From contig NZ_KE383847.1 in assembly GCF_000422485.1 (NCBI RefSeq), positions 288,256-352,255 of the forward strand: a stretch of 64,000 bases of DNA. The letters run 5' to 3'. Under the pieces are notes generated by a model. It ran no database searches. It saw only the letters and a program-made list of their open reading frames with translations, and was not told where the DNA came from. The DNA is from Paenibacillus pasadenensis DSM 19293 (GTDB lineage: Bacteria; Bacillota; Bacilli; Paenibacillales; Paenibacillaceae). The number at the start of each line of letters is the position of its first letter. The first letter of the stretch is position 1. Positions 18,082-27,257 of this stretch are shown piece after piece. The translations under genes and the position numbers were made by a program.

Positions 18082-18393
18082 ATGGAACAAATCAATGAAA
18101 TGGCAGAAAATCTTAAACTGCTTGGGGATAAAACCCGTCTTACGATGATGGCCTTATTAAAGGATCGCGCCCTTTGTGTTTGTGACATTGTGGAACTGCT
18201 GGAAACATCACAACCTAACGCCAGCCAGCATTTGCGTAAATTAAAGGCGGCGGGGCTAGTGAATGAAACACGTAAAGGACAATGGATTTATTATTCGTTA
18301 AATGTTGAAGATAAGCCCTATATTCAGGCGATCATGGGCTACCTTCCATCATTAAAAGAAAAAATCGATCAAATCAAAAATGATTGCGATTGA
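18082..18393 (+). CDS. arsR: ArsR-family arsenite-responsive repressor
   Basis: 103 residues, RBS GGGGAGG. Winged-helix ArsR fold with the As(III) motif ALCVCDI (Cys32/Cys34) in the alpha3 helix and the recognition helix QPNASQHLRKLK. It represses the ars operon and releases DNA when As(III) binds. First gene of arsRBC-arsI-phosphatase. Confidence 0.92.
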   Translation: MEQINEMAENLKLLGDKTRLTMMALLKDRALCVCDIVELLETSQPNASQHLRKLKAAGLVNETRKGQWIYYSLNVEDKPYIQAIMGYLPSLKEKIDQIKNDCD

Positions 18394-18408
18394 GTAGCGG
18401 AGGATTAC

Positions 18409-19818
18409 ATGGCTATTACTGCATTTCTTATTTTTTTATTTACCTTAACCTTTGTGATTTGGCAGCCAAAGGGACTAAATATCGGCTGGTCCGCAAGTGC
18501 TGGTGCGATCCTTGCTTTACTTTTCGGGGTGGTTAGCTTCGGAGACGTTGGTACCGTTACCGGCATCGTGTGGAACGCCACCTTGGCGTTCGTGGCCATT
18601 ATTTTAATCTCATTGGTGCTTGATGAAATTGGATTTTTTGAGTGGGCGGCGTTACACATGGCTTGGCTGGCACGTGGAAATGGCATTCTCATGTTTGTGT
18701 TTATCATCCTGCTTGGATCGGCGGTCGCAGCCCTGTTTGCGAACGATGGCGCGGCCTTGATCATTACGCCCATTGTACTGGCTATGGTTCGGGCGCTTAA
18801 GTTTGATGACAAGATGATCCTGCCGTTTATTATAGCGAGTGGATTCATTGCCGATACGGCTTCCTTGCCACTTGTCGTCAGCAACTTGGTGAATATTGTA
18901 TCTGCGGATTATTTTAACATCGGTTTTGCCGAATACGCGAGCCGCATGATTGTTCCAAATTTCTTTTCCGTCATTGCGAGCCTCATAGTGCTATATCTGT
19001 GTTTCCGGAAAAGCATCCCGAATCGATACAATCTCACGCAACTGAAAAGGCCGAAGGAAGCCATTAAGGATATGTGGCTGTTTAAGTTATCTTGGGTCAT
19101 TTTAGCCGCGCTGCTCGTTGCGTATTTTATCAGCGAATTTTTCTCGATCCCTGTATCCATTATTGCTGGGGTTGCAGCGATTGCCTTTTTGTTCGCGGCA
19201 AGAAAAAGTCCTGCGATTCATACTTGGAAACTGGTAAAAGGCGCTCCCTGGGCTGTCGTGATCTTCTCTATCGGCATGTATGTGGTCGTTTATGGCTTGC
19301 GCAATGCCGGACTTACGGATGCACTAGGCAACGTCATTCAAGCGGTCGCAGACCAAGGTTTATTTGTGGCTACCGTAGGTATGGGCTTTATTGCAGCCAT
19401 CCTGTCGTCCATTATGAACAACATGCCCACGGTCATGATCGATGCACTGGCCATCCAAGGCACGCAAACCGATGGGTTCATTCGTGAGGCGTTGATCTAT
19501 GCGAATGTGATCGGTTCGGACTTAGGACCGAAAATTACGCCAATCGGCTCCCTGGCCACGCTGCTTTGGCTGCATGTCCTATCCACGAAAAATGTGAAAA
19601 TCAGATGGGGCTATTATTTTAAAGTCGGTATCCTGCTAACCATTCCCACGTTGTTCATTACGCTCACCGGTCTTTATGTATGGCTTTATGTTCTCCAGAC
19701 GCTACAGGTGAATGTATGGCTATGTATTGCGGTGACTGTGGTCGTCTTGGCGGTAGTTGTAATGATCATGAAGTTTTTTATGGGAAGTAGAGCGAAAAGA
19801 GTTCATCAAGGCGATTAA
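18409..19818 (+). CDS. arsB: Arsenite efflux permease ArsB
   Basis: 469 residues, 15 bases after arsR. About twelve membrane segments of the ArsB/NhaD ion-transporter fold, with the family signatures [34 protein letters not shown] and [19 protein letters not shown]. It exports As(OH)3/Sb(OH)3 using the proton gradient. It is slightly longer than typical ArsB (about 430) because of a basic hydrophilic C-terminal tail after a last helix. Confidence 0.94.
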   Translation: MAITAFLIFLFTLTFVIWQPKGLNIGWSASAGAILALLFGVVSFGDVGTVTGIVWNATLAFVAIILISLVLDEIGFFEWAALHMAWLARGNGILMFVFIILLGSAVAALFANDGAALIITPIVLAMVRALKFDDKMILPFIIASGFIADTASLPLVVSNLVNIVSADYFNIGFAEYASRMIVPNFFSVIASLIVLYLCFRKSIPNRYNLTQLKRPKEAIKDMWLFKLSWVILAALLVAYFISEFFSIPVSIIAGVAAIAFLFAARKSPAIHTWKLVKGAPWAVVIFSIGMYVVVYGLRNAGLTDALGNVIQAVADQGLFVATVGMGFIAAILSSIMNNMPTVMIDALAIQGTQTDGFIREALIYANVIGSDLGPKITPIGSLATLLWLHVLSTKNVKIRWGYYFKVGILLTIPTLFITLTGLYVWLYVLQTLQVNVWLCIAVTVVVLAVVVMIMKFFMGSRAKRVHQGD

Positions 19819-19848
19819 CGAATTGAAATCAAAAGGAGATTGTTCACC

Positions 19849-20274
19849 ATGGAGAAAAAACCGTTAGTTTATTTTTTGTGCACCGGAAATTCTTGCAGAA
19901 GCCAAATCGCGGACGGGTTTTTAAACGCGCTAGGCAGCGATAAATATGAAGTTAAAAGCGCAGGTCTTGAAGCACACGGACTGAATCCGCATGCGGTGCA
20001 GGTCATGCAAGAAGCTGGCGTAGATATTAGCAAAAACACCTCCGATGTGATCGATCCGGATATTTTGAATCGCGCCGATTATGTTATTACCCTGTGCGGC
20101 CACGCCGACGAGCATTGCCCTGTGATCTCCAACAAGAACGTAACGAAATGGCATTGGGGTTTTGATGATCCGGCAAAAGCAACCGGAACGGAAGACGAAA
20201 TCATGAACCAGTTCCGCACCGTTCGCGATTCGATTAAGAGCCGGATTGAACAATTCGTCAAAGAAGGGAAATGA
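19849..20274 (+). CDS. arsC: Thioredoxin-coupled arsenate reductase ArsC
   Basis: 141 residues; ATG 19849 lies just after AAAAGGAG. Low-molecular-weight phosphatase fold with P-loop CTGNSCR (Cys11, Cys16, Arg17) and the redox cysteines Cys83 and Cys90 ([10 protein letters not shown]), exactly the set used by the Bacillus/Staphylococcus thioredoxin-dependent enzyme. Reduces As(V) to As(III) for export by ArsB. Confidence 0.95.
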   Translation: MEKKPLVYFLCTGNSCRSQIADGFLNALGSDKYEVKSAGLEAHGLNPHAVQVMQEAGVDISKNTSDVIDPDILNRADYVITLCGHADEHCPVISNKNVTKWHWGFDDPAKATGTEDEIMNQFRTVRDSIKSRIEQFVKEGK

Positions 20275-20284
20275 GGTGGCGACG

Positions 20285-20755
20285 ATGATCAAACGAATGC
20301 ATGTTGCTTTAAACTGTACGGAGCTGAACAAGTCTCTGGAGTTCTATCGCGCTTTTTTTGGGGCCGAACCGAGTAAGATTAAAGATAATTACGCCAAATT
20401 CGAGTTAGAAGAACCGGCGCTGCATTTTTCGCTCAATGTGCGCCCCTTCGAACAAAAGGGTGTACTGAACCACTTGGGATTCCAAGTCAATAATACGGAA
20501 GAAGTGCTGGCCATAGGGGAGAGGCTTCGTCAAAGCGGACTGCTGCTGATTGACGAGATGAATACCACATGCTGCTATGCGGTGCAGGATAAAGTTTGGG
20601 TGTATGATCCGGACGGCAACGCTTGGGAGATTTTCTACACAAAAGAAGATTCCGAATTCGAATCGGCCGGAGAAGCCAGGGATTTGTCCCTTTGCTGCGC
20701 GCCGCCAGCGGCCCCGGTTCCGATTGAGTTTGGATCGTTTAAAAAAGGAGTATAG
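20285..20755 (+). CDS. arsI: ArsI/CadI-family C-As lyase-like dioxygenase
   Basis: 156 residues, RBS GAGGTGG. Vicinal-oxygen-chelate fold (about 1-120). The vicinal Cys96-Cys97 (TTCCYA) and a following Lys103 fit the ArsI substrate site for trivalent organoarsenicals, with His6, His63 and Glu116 as the likely Fe(II) ligands. ArsI enzymes break the C-As bond of methyl- or aromatic As(III). The C-terminal tail has another CC (137-138) that could bind As(III). Presence in the ars operon supports the call; the CadI name is an alternative for the family. Confidence 0.85.
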   Translation: MIKRMHVALNCTELNKSLEFYRAFFGAEPSKIKDNYAKFELEEPALHFSLNVRPFEQKGVLNHLGFQVNNTEEVLAIGERLRQSGLLLIDEMNTTCCYAVQDKVWVYDPDGNAWEIFYTKEDSEFESAGEARDLSLCCAPPAAPVPIEFGSFKKGV

Positions 20756-20758
20756 TCT

Positions 20759-21202
20759 ATGGCGTCTGAAAAAACCTACCATGCTTTGATTCCGGATAAA
20801 ATTTTCATGGGCGCGGCAACTGATGTGGAATCGATGGTAAAAAATGAAGGTATCGACGTGATCGTGGATCTACGCGGCGAAGCGACGGAATGCGCCTATC
20901 CAGCGGCGAGTGCGAAATGGATTCAAATTCCGTTAGCAGATCATGCCGCTATGCCACAAGAAAAAGCCTTCGGTCAAGCGATCCAGGCCGTCACCGAAGC
21001 TTATCACCAAAACAAGAAAGTTGCTTTTCATTGTGGCGGAGGAAAGGGACGGACCGGTACGGTAGCCGCTGGCACCTTGCTTGCCTTGGGATTAAGCGAT
21101 ACGCTTGACGAAGCCGAGGCCAAGGCAAAGAGCATTCGCAATATCATTGATATTAAGCCATCACAGAGAGAATGTTTGCACCAACTATATCCCGGTAAAT
21201 AA
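20759..21202 (+). CDS. Cysteine-based dual-specificity phosphatase-like protein
   Basis: 147 residues, three bases after arsI, RBS AAAGGAG. Fold and active site of Cys-based phosphatases: HCGGGKGRTG gives the C(x5)R P-loop (Cys92, Arg98), and Asp61 in PLADHAAMP is a likely general acid. Homologous small phosphatases are not core ars genes, yet this one is the last gene of the ars operon with its own translational signal. Possible roles are dephosphorylation of a regulator or an arsenate-related reaction; both are inference. Confidence 0.75.
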   Translation: MASEKTYHALIPDKIFMGAATDVESMVKNEGIDVIVDLRGEATECAYPAASAKWIQIPLADHAAMPQEKAFGQAIQAVTEAYHQNKKVAFHCGGGKGRTGTVAAGTLLALGLSDTLDEAEAKAKSIRNIIDIKPSQRECLHQLYPGK

Positions 21203-21213
21203 GCAAGCAAGAG

Positions 21214-21240
21214 ACCACTCAGCCGAGTGGTTTTCTTTTT
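21214..21240 (+). terminator. Rho-independent terminator of the ars operon
   Basis: ACCACTC (21214-21220) and GAGTGGT (21225-21231) around AGCC, followed by TTTCTTTTT. The group II intron begins directly after it. Confidence 0.9.
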
Positions 21241-21241
21241 G

Positions 21242-22511
21242 GTGCGCCACGCATGGCGATTAACTAGGCGGTGAAAGTCCGCTGTGGGGGCTTGTAGTTG
21301 CCAACCACTAGCCAAGAGCAAGGGTGTCCATCGTGAGGTGGAATCTGAAGGAAGCTGGAGGCAAAATTCCGACCCGAGGAACACGAACATCATCAGGCAT
21401 ACGGTATGGGATGAGCTTGCTAAACAAAGCGAAGTCCAATTAACTACACGGACGTACCAATGTAAATGATGCGGGTGCATGGAAGGAAAGTGAATCGTCT
21501 TACCGTGGGAGGTCTCATGGACGTGAGGAGATGCACTTCAAATCACGGTTGAAACAAGAATTGCCATGAGAAGTCAGCAGACGCCATAGTACCGCATGCC
21601 ATCGACAACATGCGGGAAGGGCTGAACCTAAGGAGGTGCAGGTCAATGAAAGTTACCAAGTCAGGGGTAAAGGGCAGCCAACTTCATAGAGAAGGCTCCA
21701 CGCAAAAAGATAGTACGGAATACGAAGGATATGCGGGAGTGCACATCCCTGCAAGGATAACTGAAACGGACAACACCAATGCAGACTTGCCGAAGGAAGG
21801 ACTGCTTGAGCGAATTGTGCGCAGAGACAATCTAAACGAAGCTTTCAAGAGGGTCAAAGCGAATAAAGGCTCTCACGGAATCGATGGGATGGAGGTAGAT
21901 GAACTTCTACCCTATCTCAAAGAGAACGGAGAGGCACTCAGACAATCCATCCTGGACGGGAAGTACCGTCCGAAATCCGTTCGGAGGGTAGAAATCCCGA
22001 AAGAGAACGGAAAGAAAAGAAATCTAGGGATACCGACGGTAGTCGATCGAGTGATTCAGCAAGCCATCGCCCAGACGCTTACACCGATCTACGAGAAACA
22101 ATTCTCGGAGAACAGTTTCGGTTTTCGCCCCAAACGAAGTGCACATCACGCTATTAGAAGAAGTCAAAGGAACATTCAAGAAGGATACAAGTACGTGGTG
22201 GACATGGACTTGGAGAAATACTTCGACACCGTGAACCAAAGTAAGCTCATCGAGGTATTGTCGAGAACGATCAAGGATGGACGGGTCATCTCACTCATAC
22301 ACAAATACCTAAAAGCCGGCGTCATTGTGAATCACAAGTTTGAGGAAACGGAAGTTGGGGTCCCTCAAGGGGGAAACTTAAGTCCAATACTCAGCAACAT
22401 CATGCTGAATGAGTTGGACAAGGAGTTGGAAAGCAGAGGACACCGATTTGTCCGCTATGCGGACGACCTGCTTATCTTCTGTAAGAGCAGAAAGAGTGCC
22501 GAACGCACACT
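21242..22511 (+). mobile_element. Group II intron, 3'-truncated
   Basis: The 5' end is GTGCGCC at 21242, a group II start, followed by about 400 bases of structured noncoding RNA sequence (domain I region, with GCGGTGAAAGTCCGC near 21268) and a reverse transcriptase gene. Insertion directly after a terminator hairpin is the habit of bacterial class C introns. The 3' part of the RT and domains V and VI are missing: sequence changes to GC-rich cntL-like DNA at about 22,511. It cannot splice as it stands. Confidence 0.85.
21646..22511 (+). pseudogene. Group II intron reverse transcriptase, truncated
   Basis: Start ATG 21646 behind AAGGAGGTG. About 288 residues of the reverse transcriptase remain: RT0-RT1 (LLERIVRRDNLNEAFKRV), GIDGMEV, IPKENGKKRNLGIPTVVDR, NSFGFRPKRSAHHAI, the RT3 Asp (VVDMDLEKYFDTV), VPQGGNLSPILSNI and the catalytic YADD (residues 271-274). 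The homology ends at AERTLTN. The reading continues a few codons into chromosomal sequence and stops at 22527. The maturase, DNA-binding and endonuclease parts are absent. Confidence 0.9.
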
Positions 22512-22514
22512 GAC

Positions 22515-23282
22515 GAACTCCGGCTGACGACCGCTTACGACGGCTTGGGGGCTCATGCCGCCGACCTGCAGGAGCAGATCGACCGCTATTCGGAGCTTAT
22601 TTTGGAGCCGGGCAGCGAACCGCTCTGGGAGGCGCTCGAGCAGCGCTCGCCGGTAGAAGCCGAGCGGCTTGCCGACGAGCTGCGGAGCCGCTCGGCTCTG
22701 GCTGTCGCGCAGATGGAGAAGCATCGCGCGCTGCGGCTGCTGGAGGGCGCGGAGAGTCCAGCCGCCTATTTCCGCAACATCGAGTCCTGCATCGAGGAGG
22801 AGTTCGGGCATTTCGCGGTGACGCCCGAGTCCAAGGTGCTGATGGTCGGCTCCGGCTCGTTCCCGATGACTCCGCTGCTGATCGCGCGCCGCACCGGCGC
22901 CGAGGTGCTGGGCGTGGACATCGACGCCGAGGCGGTCGAGCTGGGCCGCCAGGTGGCGCGCAAGCTCGGCCCGGAGCTGCCGATCCGGATCGAGCATGGG
23001 CATGCGCATGAGCAGCGCGGCCTGGAGGAGGTGACGCATCTGATCTTCAGCTCGACGATTCCGGTGAAGTACGAGCTGTTGGAGCGGCTGCATCCGCTCA
23101 CCTCTCCGCGCGCGACAGCGGCGATGCGGTACGGCGACGGCTTCAAGTCGCTGTTCAACTACCCGATGCGCCAGGCCTTGGACAGCCGCTGGCTGCTGGC
23201 GGGCCGCACGCTGCGGCCCGACCGGATCTTCGACATCGCCCTCTATGTCAAGGATAGCGGCATGCCGGGAGGCGAACGATGA
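22515..23282 (+). CDS. cntL: CntL-like opine-metallophore synthase, 5' end lost
   Basis: About 255 codons of a nicotianamine synthase-like aminobutanoyltransferase. The family adds the aminobutyrate moiety of S-adenosylmethionine to histidine. Matching features: IDRYSELIL, NIESCIEEEFGHF, the SAM-binding VLMVGSGSFPMTPLLI with GVDIDAEAV, and the C-terminal IALYVKD. Compared with known CntL, some 30 N-terminal residues and the native start are replaced by group II intron DNA; the nearest start in frame is TTG 22545, without a good RBS. Its last four bases overlap cntM. It may be inactive or read from a new upstream start. The upstream cntK, if it existed, is not in the window. Confidence 0.85.
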   Translation, partial: ELRLTTAYDGLGAHAADLQEQIDRYSELILEPGSEPLWEALEQRSPVEAERLADELRSRSALAVAQMEKHRALRLLEGAESPAAYFRNIESCIEEEFGHFAVTPESKVLMVGSGSFPMTPLLIARRTGAEVLGVDIDAEAVELGRQVARKLGPELPIRIEHGHAHEQRGLEEVTHLIFSSTIPVKYELLERLHPLTSPRATAAMRYGDGFKSLFNYPMRQALDSRWLLAGRTLRPDRIFDIALYVKDSGMPGGER

Positions 23283-24646
23283 GCGCGCTCGGCCGGGTGC
23301 TCGTGCTCGGAACGGGGCCGGCCGCCGTGCAGCTGGCCGTGCTGTTCCGCCAGCGGCTGCAGGCGCCGGTCGGAATGGCCGGCAGGCGCTCGCTGCGGTC
23401 GGAGCCGTTTTTCGCCGCGGCGCAGCGGCAGGACCGACGGCTGCGCGCCGAGGTCCAGAACCGGCTGCATGAGCGGCTGGCTGGCGAATGCGCGCTGGAG
23501 TCGCTTCATGCCGGCATCGGCTCGGTCGAAGGGAGCTGGGACACGGCCGTGCTGGCCGTGACGGCCGATGCGTACGCCTCCGTGCTGGAGCAGCTGCCGG
23601 CAGAGGTGCGGAGCGGGCTGCGCCGGGTCGTGCTCGTCTCCCCGACGTTCGGCTCGGCGGGGCTCGTGCGCCAGCTGCTGAAGCGGCTGCGTGCGGCGCA
23701 GACGCGCGATGGCGGCTCGGCAGCGGCCGATCCGGAGATCATCAGCTTCTCGACCTACTTGGGAGATACGCGATGGTCGGCGGGCGGGCCGTCGGCCGCC
23801 GTGCTTACGACCGGCGTGAAGCGAAAGGTGTATGCCGGCTCCACGCAGGGGCGGACGGAGGCGCTGGACGCGCTCTGCGCCGCCTGGGCCGAGGCGGGAG
23901 TGAGGATCGAGACGCTCTCTTCGCCGCTCGAGGCGGAGACGCGCAACATCTCGCTGTACGTCCATCCGCCGCTGTTTTTCAACGCCTTTTCGCTGGATGC
24001 CGTGTTCGGCCGCGCGCAGTCGCCCGTCTACGTCTACAAGCTGTTTCCGGAAGGTCCGATTACGCCCGCGCTGATCCGCGACCTGCATGCGGCCTGGCTG
24101 GAGATCGGCGCGATTTGCGAGGCGTTGTCCGTGCCCCGCGTCAATCTGTTGAAATTCATGACCGACGACTGCTATCCGGTGCGGCCGGAAAGCTTGTCGC
24201 GGCTCGAGCTGGACCGCTTCCCGGAGCTGGACGCGGTGCATCAGCAGTATCTGCTCTACGTGCGCTACGCGTCGCTGCTCATTGATCCCTATTCGTCGCC
24301 CGACGACCAGGGACGCTATTTCGACTTCTCGGCCGTTCCGATCCGGCGCCTCTTCGTCGACGCCGACGGTCGCTGGGAGCTGCCGCGGATGCCCAAGGAG
24401 GACGTCTACCGCACGCGCATCCTGCAGGGCATCGCCCGCCGGCTCGGCGTCCGGACGCCGACGGTCGACCGCTTCCTTTCCCTGTTCGACGAGCGGCTGG
24501 CCGAGGCCCGGCAGGAGCTGGAGGGGCAGCCGCTGTCCGAGGCGCTCCTCGGCTGCGACGGCCGCGATCAGCTCGAGCTGATCGTCCAGGATCTGCCCGC
24601 GGCAGCCGCCTCGGGAACGGGCGCGCCATCCGCTCCACAAGCCTGA
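23279..24646 (+). CDS. cntM: CntM-type opine-metallophore dehydrogenase
   Basis: 455 residues; ATG overlaps the cntL stop (ATGA). NADPH-binding fold at the N-terminus (VLVLGTGPAAVQLA) and the family segments VSPTFGSAGLV, ISFSTYLGDTRW, TTGVKRKVY and LYVHPPLFFNAFSLDAVF. It performs the last step of staphylopine/pseudopaline/bacillopaline synthesis, reductive condensation of the CntL product with a 2-oxo acid. Whether pyruvate or 2-oxoglutarate is used cannot be read here without an alignment to determine the selectivity residue. C-terminal tail is Ala-rich. Confidence 0.92.
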   Translation: MSALGRVLVLGTGPAAVQLAVLFRQRLQAPVGMAGRRSLRSEPFFAAAQRQDRRLRAEVQNRLHERLAGECALESLHAGIGSVEGSWDTAVLAVTADAYASVLEQLPAEVRSGLRRVVLVSPTFGSAGLVRQLLKRLRAAQTRDGGSAAADPEIISFSTYLGDTRWSAGGPSAAVLTTGVKRKVYAGSTQGRTEALDALCAAWAEAGVRIETLSSPLEAETRNISLYVHPPLFFNAFSLDAVFGRAQSPVYVYKLFPEGPITPALIRDLHAAWLEIGAICEALSVPRVNLLKFMTDDCYPVRPESLSRLELDRFPELDAVHQQYLLYVRYASLLIDPYSSPDDQGRYFDFSAVPIRRLFVDADGRWELPRMPKEDVYRTRILQGIARRLGVRTPTVDRFLSLFDERLAEARQELEGQPLSEALLGCDGRDQLELIVQDLPAAAASGTGAPSAPQA

Positions 24647-24672
24647 TTTCATTCACCCATCCAGGAGGAACC

Positions 24673-24823
24673 ATGAATCTTATCACGAGCAAGAGAACAA
24701 CCAGCACGTCGAATTCCGGATTCCGCATCGCCCGTTGGCTGGCCGTCCCGGCCGCCGCGTTGATGCTGCTCGCAGCGGGCTGCGGAGTCTCAGAGGACAA
24801 AGCCGATCCGGGCGCGCGGGATC
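24673..24823 (+). pseudogene. cntA: 5' portion of cntA (signal peptide) in a shifted frame
   Basis: ATG 24673 behind CAGGAGG starts a basic N-terminus, a hydrophobic stretch (ARWLAVPAAALMLLAAG) and a lipobox with Cys37. About ten residues later (SEDKADPG) the homology stops, and the mature protein continues in the next forward frame from about 24,815. One extra base near the GGGCGCGCGGG run (24810-24820) would explain it. Confidence 0.75.
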
Positions 24824-26311
24824 GTGTACGCGACGGCCAAGGACATCAACGACATGAACCCGCATCTCTACCCGGGCTCCATGGCGGCGCAAGGCATGAT
24901 CTACGAATCTCTGATCGAAAAGACGGAGAGCGGCTTCGCGCCGCTGCTCGCGGAATCGTGGGAGGTGTCGGACGACGGCCTCGCCTACACGTTCCATCTG
25001 CGTCAAGGCGTGACATTCCATGACGGCGCTCCTTTCAACGCGGAGGCGGTGAAGAAGAACATCGACGCGGTGCAGGCGAACGCCGAGCGCCACGCCTGGA
25101 TCAAGCTGTCGGCCAAGCTCAAGCAGGTCACGGTCCTGGACGAGCATACGGTGCGGCTGGAGCTGTCCGAGCCGTACGCGCCGACGCTGCTGGAGCTGTC
25201 GATGACGCGGCCGTACGTGTTCCTTTCCCCGAACGACTTCAAGGATGGCGGGACGAAGGACGGCGTGCAGGGACATGACGGCACGGGGCCGTACCGCCTG
25301 GCCGAGCAGAAGCAGGACCAGTACGCGGTGTTCGAGGCCAACGAGGACTATTGGGCCGGGGCGCCTGCGGTGAAGCGGATTACGGCCAAGGTGCTGCCGA
25401 CCGGCGAGACGACGCTGCTCGCGCTGCAGAAGGGGGAAGTGAACTTCCTCTTCACCGACGACCGCGGCGCGGACAGCCTGGACGTCGAGGCGATGCAGAG
25501 CCTCGTGGACACCGGCAAGTACCAGCTGCTGCGCAGCAAGCCGATGAACACGAAGCTGATCGCGGCCAACAGCAGCCGCGCCGACAGCCCGGTCGGCGAG
25601 CGGGCGGTGCGCGAGGCGCTCTGGCATGCCGTCGACCGCGACACGATCGCCGGGACGCTGCTGCACGGCACGGAGACGCCCGCAGAGGCGCTGTTCTCTC
25701 CGAATACCCCTTATGCGGACCTTGATCTACCCAAGCGGGCGTATGACCTGAAGCGCGCCGCCGAGCTGCTTGAGGAGGCCGGCTGGAAGCAGGGCGACGG
25801 CGGCATCCGGACCAAGGCGGGCAAGCCGCTCGCGCTCCAGCTCGTGTACGATGCGGCGTCGCTGTCGCAAAAGACGGAGGCCGAGCTGATCCAAAGCGCC
25901 GGCGCCTCCATCGGGATGAAGCTGGAGCTGGTCGGAGAGCCTTCGCCGTCGCTGGCGGCCCGCCGCGCGTCAGGCGATTACGACCTGCTGTTCAACCAGA
26001 CCTGGGGACTGGCCTACGATCCTCAGAGCACGATCGCCTCGTTCACGGCAGAGTCCTCCTATCGCCATACGACGAGCGGCATCGAGCGCGCCGAGGAGCT
26101 GTATGCCGAGATCGAGGAGGCGGCGCGCACGACGGACGAAGCGGCGCGCAAGCAGCTGTACCGGGACATCCTGAAGACGGTCCATGACGAGGCGGTCTTC
26201 ATCCCGATCAGTCACGGCGGCGTGACCGTCGTCGCGCCGAGCGACCTCGACGGCGTGGCCTTCAAGCAGACGCAGTTCGAGCTGCCGTTCGAGCAGATGA
26301 AATTCCGCTAG
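24824..26311 (+). CDS. cntA: CntA-like metallophore-metal binding protein (mature part)
   Basis: 495 codons from GTG 24824. Family 5 extracellular solute-binding protein. The start YATAKDINDMNPHLYPGSM is the conserved N-terminus of the mature CntA domain, and SWEVSDDGLAYTFHLRQG is the family-5 signature. It should bind metal-opine complexes and deliver them to CntBC. No signal peptide is in this frame; it is in the frame of the upstream fragment (24673-24823). Either a sequencing error or a true frameshift, in which case the protein would not be exported. Confidence 0.88.
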   Translation: MYATAKDINDMNPHLYPGSMAAQGMIYESLIEKTESGFAPLLAESWEVSDDGLAYTFHLRQGVTFHDGAPFNAEAVKKNIDAVQANAERHAWIKLSAKLKQVTVLDEHTVRLELSEPYAPTLLELSMTRPYVFLSPNDFKDGGTKDGVQGHDGTGPYRLAEQKQDQYAVFEANEDYWAGAPAVKRITAKVLPTGETTLLALQKGEVNFLFTDDRGADSLDVEAMQSLVDTGKYQLLRSKPMNTKLIAANSSRADSPVGERAVREALWHAVDRDTIAGTLLHGTETPAEALFSPNTPYADLDLPKRAYDLKRAAELLEEAGWKQGDGGIRTKAGKPLALQLVYDAASLSQKTEAELIQSAGASIGMKLELVGEPSPSLAARRASGDYDLLFNQTWGLAYDPQSTIASFTAESSYRHTTSGIERAEELYAEIEEAARTTDEAARKQLYRDILKTVHDEAVFIPISHGGVTVVAPSDLDGVAFKQTQFELPFEQMKFR

Positions 26312-26323
26312 GAGGAGGCGACG

Positions 26324-27256
26324 ATGCTTCGATATGCGGCACGCCGGGCGCTGGCCGCGGTTCCGCTGCTGGCGGCGATCTCGTTTCTTGCTTTCCTGTT
26401 GAACCAGCTTGCCCCGATCGAGCCGGCCGTGGCGGTGCTGCACGCGCAGGGCGTGCCCCAGGCGACGGAGGAGCTGATCGCGGCCAAGCGGACCGAGCTG
26501 GGGCTCGACCGTCCGCTGCCGATCCGCTACGCGGAGTGGCTGCTGTCCGCGCTGAAGCTCGATTTCGGCCAATCCTACGTCACGGGCCAGCCGGTGCTGG
26601 CGCTGCTCTGTCCCGCCCTTCTCCACACGCTTCAGCTGGCGGCCGTTTCCTTCGCCGTGATCGTGCTGCTGTCGATCGGCCTCGGCGTCTTTTGCGCCTT
26701 GCGCGAGGGCACGCGGCTCGACCAAGGAACGCGGGCGGCCGCCTTTTTCCTGACGGCGCTGCCGCCCTACCTGCTGGCGGCGGGGCTTGTCTGGCTGCTG
26801 TCGGTCAAGCTGGACCTGCTGCCGACGAGCGGCCTCGGCGGGCCGGCCAGCTTCGTGCTGCCGGCCGCCGTGCTGGCGGCCGGTTATGCCGGCGTTTATT
26901 TCCGCGTCATCCGCAGCTCCATGATCGCCGGCCGCCATGACGACTCGATCCTTTACGGCCGGGCATGCGGACTGCCGGAGCGGACGCTGACGCTGCGGAT
27001 GCTCGTCCAGTCGCTGCGGCTGACCGTCCCGATCTTCGCGATGGCGGTGCCGATCCTGCTCGGCAGCACGGTCGTCGTGGAGAACGTATTCGCCTGGCCG
27101 GGCCTCGGCACGATGAGCGTCAAGGCGATCCTCAGCCGCGACTACCCGGTCATCCAGGCGTTCGTGCTGCTGCTGGCGTCTGCGTTTGTCCTCTTCAACG
27201 CCGCCGCGGACATCGTCGGCGCGATGCTCGATCCCCGGCTCAGAAAGGAGCTGTGA
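26324..27256 (+). CDS. cntB: CntB-type ABC permease
   Basis: 310 residues, 12 bases after cntA, RBS AGGAGG. DppB/OppB-type permease with six predicted membrane helices (first at about 10-30) and the ABC-permease loop around RVIRSSMIAGRHDDSILYGRACGLPE. Forms the membrane channel for metal-opine uptake together with CntC. Confidence 0.9.
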   Translation: MLRYAARRALAAVPLLAAISFLAFLLNQLAPIEPAVAVLHAQGVPQATEELIAAKRTELGLDRPLPIRYAEWLLSALKLDFGQSYVTGQPVLALLCPALLHTLQLAAVSFAVIVLLSIGLGVFCALREGTRLDQGTRAAAFFLTALPPYLLAAGLVWLLSVKLDLLPTSGLGGPASFVLPAAVLAAGYAGVYFRVIRSSMIAGRHDDSILYGRACGLPERTLTLRMLVQSLRLTVPIFAMAVPILLGSTVVVENVFAWPGLGTMSVKAILSRDYPVIQAFVLLLASAFVLFNAAADIVGAMLDPRLRKEL

Positions 27257-27257
27257 C

